DNA of 64,000 nt from Uloborus plumipes (taxonomy: Eukaryota; Arthropoda; Arachnida; Araneae; Uloboridae). Shown piece by piece: positions 55,679 through 64,000 of the stretch (position 1 is its first letter; each line of letters starts with the position of its first letter). The stretch spans positions 1-64,000 of the forward strand of contig JAXGGA010003403.1 in assembly GCA_038373865.1 (NCBI GenBank), in the 5' to 3' direction. Made by a program: the position numbers and the translations under genes. Below the pieces are notes generated by a model, which did not search any database, was not told the DNA's origin, and saw only the letters and a list, made by a program, of their open reading frames with translations.

Positions 55679-58600
55679 TATGGCATATGTGCTGTGGAAG
55701 TCGGACTTCACATCAAATTGTAGCACAGTTGGAAAAGTAAAGCAGCTCACCCCAAATTGCCAGCCTTGAAAAAAATGAAAACCGAATACTGGGCTTAGTA
55801 TGTTTAGTTAAATGATTTTCCTAAATTCATCTTTGAAAAATTAATTTTCCAAAATGAAGAACATATCCCTTAAAATCTTACTTTTTCTTATGCTTTTCGA
55901 TGGAAAGAGATAAAACAATGATATTAAGGATATTAGCATCAAAGGCAGCATACATTTGTCAATACAGTTAGAATAAATTTAAGGAATTTTGAGCGAAAAA
56001 ATGTCTTGACCCGAGTAGCACACTTCGCTTTTTAAATGTTGTAAAATGGTTATTAACGTTGTGACAATGGATTTAAAACGTTTATAAAACGTTTAAACGT
56101 TTTTTGTGCTACCTGGGGAATTGTCCTAAGTTGTGTGTTTTTTTTTTTTTTTTTGTCCCTTTATCATTACTATTTATACAATTGGCGAAAAGATAAACTA
56201 CTTTTATACATTGATCATTGAATTTTCATTGTGAATACTGTTGCTGAGAGGAATCGCTCTCATAAGCTAAAATGTAGGTATTATAATTTATTACACAAGT
56301 TCATTCGTTTTCCTTCAACTAACTATTAATATTCTACTGCTATATTTATAAATTACAATTTATCTACTATAATTTTATTTTTATTTTCTTTCCTTGATCT
56401 TGAGGAACTTGTAGTTCCCCTGTTTTTTACTTCAAGTGCGGAAAATAAAATAGTTAAATCTTTGCGCAGATACTTTTATTGCAACGAACTTTTTTGAATT
56501 TAAAAAAAATGAAGTGAATTGATGCATTAATCGCAGTAGTTTAATAAAACCGATATGATCATTTTTCAAATTATCATCTTTATTTTCTCTCAAAGCAAAT
56601 ACAGAGTGGAAATGCTCAATCTGCAGCCATTGTCTTAATGGAAATAATACGGATATGAAATTGAATTTAAGGAAAAGAAACAAACAAATAAGAATGTTTA
56701 TTGGCTTTCGTAAAAACGATACGTTCAGCGTCTTATTATTCTGAATGAAATAAATATTTCGTCCATTATTAATAATGGCTTCATTTTCCAAAGTACTTTT
56801 CTCATCTTTCTTTAAAATTAAGATAATCATTCAAAACTGTTTCCCTGCACTTTTGGAATACCGCACTGTTAGAATATTCTAATGACTTTTACTTTTAATT
56901 CAAATAAAAATAGCAAAAAAAAAAGAAGAAAATTTCCAAAAAGTTTTATTTATCCACATTTTTTAAACAATGAGTTTTAATGCATACTGCATTTCTTTTA
57001 AATTAGAGGTCAGATTTAAATTAAAATTTTGATCGAAGCGATAAAAATATATAGCACACAAGTTTTTAATATTTTTAACATGTAATAGAAAAACTCGGCG
57101 TTTTTTCAAGACTAAAAAATGTTTTTTTTTTTTTTTTTAATTTTGCCGCGGCAATAATTACATTGTTTTTTTTTCTCTGACAACAATTTCGTTCAAGCTA
57201 ATTTTACTCATGCAAAAGAATTTCAATATCAAATACTCATGTTTACAATTTTGTGCAGCAGCGCTACGAGACTGGGACACTAAAACAAACTATGAGAGGT
57301 AGAAGAACTCTAATGCATCTTTTATCTCTATAGTTGGAAAAGTTATTTTCAGAAAATTAAAAAATACATTTACTAAACATATCTATCAAGCTTTTATTTT
57401 AATAAATTTCAGTTTACTTTTAAACGAAAGCAATTCATTAAAAAGGATTAAATTTTATAGATTTATATGTGAATATTTAATGGTTGATTTTATGCAAACT
57501 TGCTTTTGGATAATTTTTTTCTTGCACTGTAGAACAACTGCAGAACAACTGTTAAAACTGGATTGCATTGTTTTTAGACTTTGCAACTCTTAATTTAGTG
57601 GATGAAGAGTATTAAGAGCAGTTCATAAATTGACTCAACGATATCAACTAAAATAAGCATCGTGTTTTCTTCGGCTCATCATCTAACAATTATAGAACTA
57701 TTATTAAATATTAATACCTCTCTGAAAATAAAATCGTGTTTAAAATTCAACACACTTATACAATCTAACTCATCGCTGACCATTTACAACGTTGAACTGT
57801 AACAACTATTCCATACATATGAACATTTTTTGCCTTTTTTGTGCAGACAATATATATTATTTAAATGGAAAAAAGATATAGTAAAAATACTATGTACTTA
57901 ACTAAAATGAAAATATGATTAATTTTAAGATAATAGTAGTTCATTTACATCTGCTCTCAGAAATTCTACCTTTTTTCATCGATATAATAAAGAAGGAAAC
58001 AGGGAAAAACTTAGTTCAATTTCGAACTTTAAGTGCTTGTTTTAATCTTTGGTTTCTGACCCTCTAAAGCAACACTGAAAAAATTTTTTTGAGACCAGAA
58101 CCAAAACAGAACTTCCATTTTATTTCTGTCGGAAGTTTCTTTGCTTTTGAATATTCTATTGAGCTTTTATTAAGTTCTATTAAATCAACTTCATTAATGA
58201 TTACATTTTTATTTTAAATAACAATTTTTTAACATATAATAATTCTTGCTACACAAGTTTTCTTCAAACATTTACTAATAAACACATATTTGCCCATTTT
58301 TTCTCTACTAAATGCCATTAGAACATATTTCAAAAACCCTTTTCTATAATTTAAGGCAGCCAACTTTTCTTCCCTCATTACGACTTTTGGTGCATTAAGT
58401 AGGCTCTTTATATTCAGTGATACATTTAGTTTCATTTCCTTTTACAAATCACTCTACAGCCAGTGCCAAAAAAAAAATAAATAAAAGATAATCTTGAGCT
58501 TTTCGAAACTGACGAGAAGTGAGGAGAAAATTCAGTACTCAGTGATGCGAAAAAGTAAATAAAGAGGAAGAAAAAAGGGCCGAGAAAATTCACGAAGCTT

Positions 58601-59214
58601 AGAGAAACTATTGTTTGAAGACGCCTCTGTATAAAACCTCAAGAAATTGATCCGGAATTTTCTGCTCACGAGTTTAAAAAAAAAAAAAAAAAGCTAAGCG
58701 TGGAAATCTGCAACCGCAACTGATTCAGGCCTCCCTTTTGTATTGACTGATCACAAAATGCGACTTCCTCCAGTCACTTTCTTTTCCAGCATTTTGGGTT
58801 CTTATACTTCTTTATTTACTCTGAGCTTTAGGGCTGAGTGTGGGATGCCAATCGATGAGCAGCTCCAGTAAAACTGCTTTAAGGTCGACTTTGTATTGGA
58901 TTTCATAAAAACAGCTTATGGTTAAAAATCCAATTTCATAGCCCTTAAAATATCATAAATTATTTCAATAAAAAGTTTTAAATAGTAAGTTGATGTTTAA
59001 AGATATGCTTTATCAGTTTTTTCTTTTTTTTTATTGTTCTTGTTTAGTTTTTACTATTTTATGTTGCTTGATAATGTTTTTAAATAACTTTTCACTTGAA
59101 AAACAGAAAGGAAATATAACTATGACTTCGTGCAAGTAACTAAGTTATCGGTAGTTTCTGTAAAGATAAAAACACGCTTTAAAATTGACAAAACTGAGAA
59201 AAGTGAGATATATA
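55679..59214. other. Non-coding DNA
   Basis: About 3.5 kb. Near 56076-56104 AAACGTTT-type palindromic motifs repeat. A 132-codon minus-strand frame (56432-56830) has no recognisable domain. 58500-58870 is less AT-rich and looks like unique sequence. No splice-bounded exon could be argued. Confidence 0.45.
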
Positions 59215-59637
59215 ATAAAGTGAAGCGAAAGAAATGAATTTTTGATTTTCGTAAACGGGTACCTTTCATTTTCTGTGAATGCGGCTAAGTAACAATTCTG
59301 CAAAATATTTCACTTTTGCGACGTCATCTTTAGTCTGCGCATTTGGCCTAAAGTTTTGAAATTTTTAATTTTTTTTAGATTTTGAAAAAAAGTTTTAAAA
59401 ATATTGCAAATGATAAAACTGGTTATAAGTGGTTATTAAATGGAAGAAAAAGGTATGAAATATACAAGGAAATCTAAAAAAACATCAGACATTTCAAAAC
59501 TTTAGGCCAAATGCGTAAACTAAAGATGACGTTGCAAAAGTGAAATATTTTACAAAATTGTTACTTAGCCTCATTCACAGTAAATGAAAGGTACCCGTTT
59601 ACGAAAATCAAAAATTCTTTTTTTTCGCTCCACCCTA
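59215..59637. mobile_element. Foldback/MITE-like element, ~420 bp
   Basis: The left arm from AAAGTGAAGCGAAAGAAATG through TTTTTGATTTTCGTAAACGG and AAAGTTTTGAAATTT is inverted in the right arm, which ends CCGTTTACGAAAATCAAAAA, TTC..TTCGCTCCACCCT. Arms are about 150 bp with ~100 bp between them. Flanks are TA-rich, so the exact target duplication is unclear. No coding capacity. Confidence 0.8.
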
Positions 59638-59932
59638 ATATATAATGCAGAAAAAGTATACTTTTGAGCTTGTAACTCCAAAACATGTTTTTCTGGAGTA
59701 CTGAAAGTTTTACTTCATTGTTGTACTAAGTGAAGGAATCATCGTATTTATGAAAAGTTTCACTCTAAAATTTCAGCCTGAACTGCCATATTCACTTATG
59801 AATCATTAATATGTGCTCTATGCTTTCGTCCTTTTTATTACTGTTGAGATGTAGACAACTGAAATGTCCATATCAACCAAAGTCGATGCCATTTTGACGA
59901 GTTGTCAAGGTCTGTCGCATAGCTCGACAACT
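59638..59932. other. Non-coding DNA
   Basis: Nothing recognised. Confidence 0.5.
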
Positions 59933-60978
59933 CTGCCGTGCGAAGCGCAAAAGTGGTATTTGCAGTCGAGCTCAAACTAAGATATTACTCTTTAAAGTTT
60001 TGGGCTTCCATGTATGTGATTCAGATGATACTTTTTCAGATTTTTTTTTTAAACTACGTCCCGTTCTCAAATGACCATAAAGCTTTGTATTTTGACTAGG
60101 GATGCACCGATAAGCAAATTGGCCGATTACCGATTACCGATTAATCGGCTGTTGATAATCGGACGATTTATCGACTGAGCCGATTAATTGATAAGGATGA
60201 TTATTTTAATACTACCAATTTTACCATCACTTTTTTTTTCTCTCTTAAACAAATCCAAGTTTAGAAATAGTAAGTAATTTATCTCTGTAATGGGAATGAA
60301 AATGAAAAAAAAATATATATATATATATATATATTTTTCATTTTCCTAGTTTTCACAAAATAATTTCAATGTTTCATCAAATTTCTTAGAACCAACTTTC
60401 ACATTATTGTAAATAATACAATTAACACATTGTTAGTTATGTTAATTGGACATAAGAATTCAAAAAAAGGGGGAGGGGAAATCTGTGGTAAGCACTCCAA
60501 TTTAGGAGTACTTTTAATTCATTTTTTTAATACTTAGTAGTAATTTAATTTAATATTTTTATTCTTTGAAAATTAGAGGTCATCTAAAAGCACTGTTCTA
60601 ATTAGAAAACTATCGCAACATGAAAAATATTGCAACATTGTCTATGTATATTTACTTAAAGTAGGAGAATTAATTAAAAAACCTTTATATCGACTGTGAG
60701 AATTACTATTGCTGTTAATAAAATTATTCATCATTGTTTCTTAGTGAAGGTGCACGTTTAAGAATAATATTTGAAAAATATTTTTCGGCCGATTAATCGA
60801 CTCAATTTTACCGATTATTAATAATCGGCAAAGTGGCCGATTATGGCCGATTTATCGGTACTGCCGAATAATCGGTGCATCCCTAATTTTGACAAAATAT
60901 ACCATAAAGAACCCACTAATGATAATAACTCAATTTTGTTAAAAAGTGCAGATACGACTTTTGTGCTTAACACGGCAG
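59933..60978. mobile_element. Short DNA element with 4-bp target duplication, copy 2, split by a hAT element
   Basis: Ends CTGCCGTGCGAAGCGCAAAA and (reversed) CTGCCGTGTTAAGCACAAAA, with AACT duplicated outside (59929-59932 and 60979-60982). Removing the hAT element and one 8-bp duplication leaves 249 bp, against 246 bp for the copy at 37885-38130, and the sequences correspond throughout. Confidence 0.85.
60097..60885. mobile_element. Non-autonomous hAT element, 789 bp
   Basis: Ends TAGGGATGCACCGAT and ATCGGTGCATCCCTA are perfect inverted repeats. ATTTTGAC (8 bp) is duplicated exactly at 60089-60096 and 60886-60893, the hallmark size for hAT. Both sub-terminal regions are dense in CCGATTA/TAATCGG motifs, likely transposase-binding sites. 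The middle is AT-rich with an (AT)n tract (60311-60332). No transposase. Confidence 0.93.
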
Positions 60979-61132
60979 AACTGTTAACTGTTAAGCGTAG
61001 AAGGTAAAGTTAACGAATGTTTGGTTTGTACAACATCTAGTTGTGCACCTCTCGTTTTGGTTGCAATGTGATGATCGAAAAGACTGCGTTATTATTTTTT
61101 GTGGAATAATTATTTCTAGTTGTTTTTCTCAT

Positions 61133-61400
61133 CAAGATATCTGTACCTCAGAACCAGAACGACGTAAGTCCAAAAATGGCCATTTTCACTTTTTTGCTTC
61201 ATTGTATGTAGAATCTTATTCCACATCGACTCATTAAAACAGTATTCTATAAAATAAATTCCTTCATAATTATTTAGCAGCATGAAAAGAGGGCGAGTCT
61301 CATCCTGTGCATGTATTAGACAATCGTTTTTCCCCTCTACTGAAAAATGGCGAAAATGGACTTACGTTAATCTGGTTCTGAGGTACAGATATTTCACTTA
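61133..61400. mobile_element. Small inverted-repeat element
   Basis: AAGATATCTGTACCTCAGAA then CCAGAACGACGTAAGTCC is inverted at the right (GGACTTACGTTAATCTGG, TTCTGAGGTACAGATATTT). Arms of about 55 bp enclose ~155 bp. The target duplication is not clear. Confidence 0.6.
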
Positions 61401-63229
61401 AGGCGATATTCATTCTACCCTATAGTTTCTCGTCATTTGACTAATGTCGGCGACTTTTTGTACTTCTGATTGAAGTTTTGTCTCTGTATTTTACGCAATT
61501 AGAGAGGCTTTATAATCGTGAAAAAAATTTCAGATTTTTATATTTCAACAGCAGCCTTTTGTTCTTAAACAAGATTCACATTTTGGTCGGACAAACTGAG
61601 ATGACGCTATAAATTTGCGCCTATTTAGCAACTCTATTTAGCAATTATACGATCAAATTACCGTAGTATAAGGTCTAACAATGAGGAGCCAAATTCAGTG
61701 GCAATTTGGTCATGTTGTCAATATTTTAGGATCTTTCAAAAGGACCAATGTTAAACCTGAGCTAGTACTTTTAGTGATTCAATAAAAGCTGTAGTTTTAA
61801 AAAATATTCCTTTTAATAGTATTGCATTCATTGATATTTTTTCTCTTCATGGGAGATTTCGCATTTATAATACTGATAACATATTTTTTTGTTTTTCTGT
61901 AAGCTATTGGTAAGTTAGATGTAAAAAATTTATATTCATTGACATTAGTTATACAGAATAGCACATTTCAAATTCATTTTCAATGATATAATATAGGGTG
62001 TATTAGCGAAGTTAATTTTTATGTCTGTCCCAAACCTATTAATGTTCTAAATTGTACCTTTTAGAAGAGAAGCAATAAAATTAATAACACTAATATGAAA
62101 CACCCAAAGAGGAGAAAATAATTTCAAAAAAGCTGGTCTAAGTACCCAGAGATCCTTAGATCCCTTTTTTGGCTGATATGCTTTTTGTTTTTTTTTTTAA
62201 TTTCAATAGAGGAATGAGTACCTTTTTACTTGTTTAAAGAATTCTATCATCATGTTCAGAGCATGAAGACTTGTAATAAACTTTGATTGTTTGTTGGATT
62301 AATAAAGGTTATGCCTTGGTATGCTTTTTAAGACAATCTTATAATTTGAAGCTAATGCTATAGTTTTATCAAAATGGTTCTGAGAGGGTCAGTAGGAAAA
62401 GAACAAAAATGATATTAGAATGTTTTGTATTGTAGAATGTTTTGTGTTGACGTCGGAAAAAATAAAATCGGGTTAATTAAACAAGAAGTTCTGTCAAGAA
62501 CTAAACGAGCCTACTTTCCCGTACATCGACATCGGCATTCTCGCATGTGATCATTATTCTCTTGATTATCTGAAACTGAAAATTATGCCAAACATACCTT
62601 TTTAGCACTTAAAGCTGATTTCTAAAAGCAAAATATACCCCTCTCATCAGATGAAATAGACACATAAAAAGTAATTAACGAATAAATAAAGTTTTGTCGC
62701 ACCTTTTAAAGAGTGTAACTGTTACAGTTCCTCCTTAGAAAAAATCCTCCATCGTTTTCAAAAAAAATAATAATAATAATAATAAATAAATAAGTAAAAG
62801 TACAAAGAGCATCAAAACACATTTTATCAAAGAAAGAAAAAAAAAAGCTCGTCCGTTAATAAAATGTCTCGAATTTCACTTTTAATCCGTTGCCAGTTGT
62901 GAAATATAAATAAAGAATAAAATGTTCGCGTGAATGAAAAATTTTTGTTACAAAAAAATCGTCTGCCAATAAAAAATAATAATAGTAATAATAATAATAA
63001 ATAAAATAAAACAAATAAATAAATAAACAAAAAATCGTCTGCACAGTCAGTCATTTTTTTTTTCTGAGCCTGCATTTCCGCCATATTTGCGGAGTCGGAG
63101 TCGGAATCAGAGTCCTCACAGAAGATTACTCAGAAAAGTACTTTACAAACATTATATATCAAAACCATTTTCTTACAAAGTTAGTTTGAAGGAAATCCGA
63201 CTTTAAGTTCACGATCAACATTCAACTTA
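61401..63229. other. Non-coding DNA with AT-rich simple repeats
   Basis: Contains (ATA/AAT)n tracts at 62767-62795 and 62975-63005 and a GGAGTCGGAGTCGGAATCAG hexamer repeat at 63091-63110. No coding or transposon features recognised. Confidence 0.5.
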
Positions 63230-63705
63230 AATTCCCCGTAGACGCTAATGTTTTTCTGAACGGTTCAATATTGAACGAAAAATGGTTCAAATCAAAAAGC
63301 GAAATATGGGAATGTATGGGAAAGCCTCTCCGAGATCTTTCAAACAAAAAAAAGTTTATTCCATTCGGACGGTTCACTCAAAAGTTATTAGGTGGGGAAA
63401 GGTTGCTTGAACGGTTCAATGTTGAACGAAAAATTGTTCAAATCGAAAATGTAAATACGGGAATGAAGTATCCTTGAAAAGATCTTTCGAACAAAAAAAA
63501 GTTTGTTCAGATCGGACTGTTCACTCAAAAGTTAGCATCGCGGGACAGGTTGTTTGAATGGTTCAAAATTGAACCAAAAATTGTTCAAATCGAAAAATCA
63601 AATATAGGAAAGAGCTGTACTCGCCGAGATCTTTCCAACAAAATAAAGTTTGTCAAAATCGGAATGTTCATTCAAAAGTTATTAGGGGGGGACAGACAGA
63701 CCGAC
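63230..63705 (+). repeat. Array of three ~148-bp units followed by a GACA-type tract
   Basis: ACGGTTCAATATTGAACGAA at 63261 recurs at about 63411 and 63558 (CGGTTCAATGTTGAACG; TGGTTCAAAATTGAACC). Each is followed by AATTGTTCAAATCG, GAGATCTTTC and TTCACTCAAAAGTTA blocks. After the third unit come GGGGGGGACAGACAGACCGA and GACTGACCGACTCACCGACA. The layout parallels 43870-44640. Confidence 0.82.
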
Positions 63706-63798
63706 AGACTGACCGACTCACCGACACAAATTCCCCATCTCAATACCCTACTTTCAAATGTTTAATTTTTCGATATTCATTTTACCTTATTATTTTTT

Positions 63799-63877
63799 TA
63801 ACTTGGCGATATTTTTTGGACTTGGCGATATTTTTTTTAACTTGGCGATATTTTTTGGGCTTGGCGATATTTTTTAG
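63799..63877 (+). repeat. Short tandem repeat, ~20-22-bp units, four copies
   Basis: ACTTGGCGATATTTTTTGG repeats four times with variable T-run length. It lies about 100 bp beyond the 148-bp array. Confidence 0.95.
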
Positions 63878-64000
63878 ATGCATTAAGCTACTTTTACTAC
63901 TTTTTTCGTCTTTCTTTCATTTTTAACGGGAAAGTAGGCTAAAAACAAAACTGTAGAAATGATTTTCCAAAAATAAGTGAAATGTATGGCGTTATAGTTA

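Noticed and set aside
56432..56830. 132-codon minus-strand frame
   Set aside because: AT-driven composition (Phe, Ile, Asn, Lys), no motif and no splice context; not reported as a gene.

Overview
The window is eukaryotic, AT-rich, non-coding-dominated DNA with no bacterial gene density, operons or ribosome binding sites. The mix of Tc1, mariner, pogo, hAT and piggyBac-type elements, a Penelope-like retroelement, tRNA-derived SINEs and an RTE-like tail with (ACAG)n tracts fits an arthropod genome. A chelicerate such as a spider is my guess, but nothing in the window proves the lineage. I find no complete host gene. The best host-gene candidate is a GC/CpG-rich first exon on the minus strand at about 2933-3300 (start codon, then a GGG|GTAAGT donor), whose remaining exons would lie to the left, outside the window.

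Layout. 1-2900 is plain AT-rich sequence. 4.1-7.0 kb holds two head-to-head Penelope-like (PLE) copies whose ~945-bp arms are nearly identical; one keeps a 442-aa reverse transcriptase with an intact catalytic triad. 7.1-7.9 kb is a 652-bp palindromic element between (TA)n tracts. 9.1-10.6 kb is a complete but dead Tc1 element with perfect 26-bp TIRs; next to it is the PHD-finger tail of a pogo-type transposase. 13.0 and 34.0 kb hold two members of one tRNA-derived SINE family. 14.0-15.1 and 27.7-28.6 kb hold two further, unrelated Tc1 pseudogenes. 15.8-16.9 kb is a local duplication. 20-25.2 kb holds foldback elements and a 969-bp TTAA-flanked element. 29.8-30.7 kb is a hAT-like element. 31.2-33.7 kb is a Tc1-like element with an internally deleted mariner inside it. 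35.2-37.1 kb is a pogo-like element carrying a broken transposase with a PHD finger. 37.7-38.1 kb holds two short MITEs 10 bp apart. 40.9-41.4 kb is another TTAA element. 41.8-42.0 kb is an inverted repeat with a hammerhead-like core. 42.2-42.8 kb is a ~99-bp minisatellite. 43.9-44.6 and 63.2-63.8 kb are two arrays of ~144-150-bp units. 48.5 kb is a mariner relic lacking its core. 59.9-61.0 kb is a second copy of the 37.9-kb MITE, split by a hAT element with a perfect 8-bp target duplication.

One MITE family with ACTGTAAAA-type hairpin units occurs four times (25.9, 47.8, 52.0, 55.2 kb). Nothing here works as a pathway. The window is a layered record of transposition, and several insertion orders can be read directly from target duplications and nesting. 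Repeat boundaries were located by eye from inverted ends and target duplications; no alignment or database search was run.
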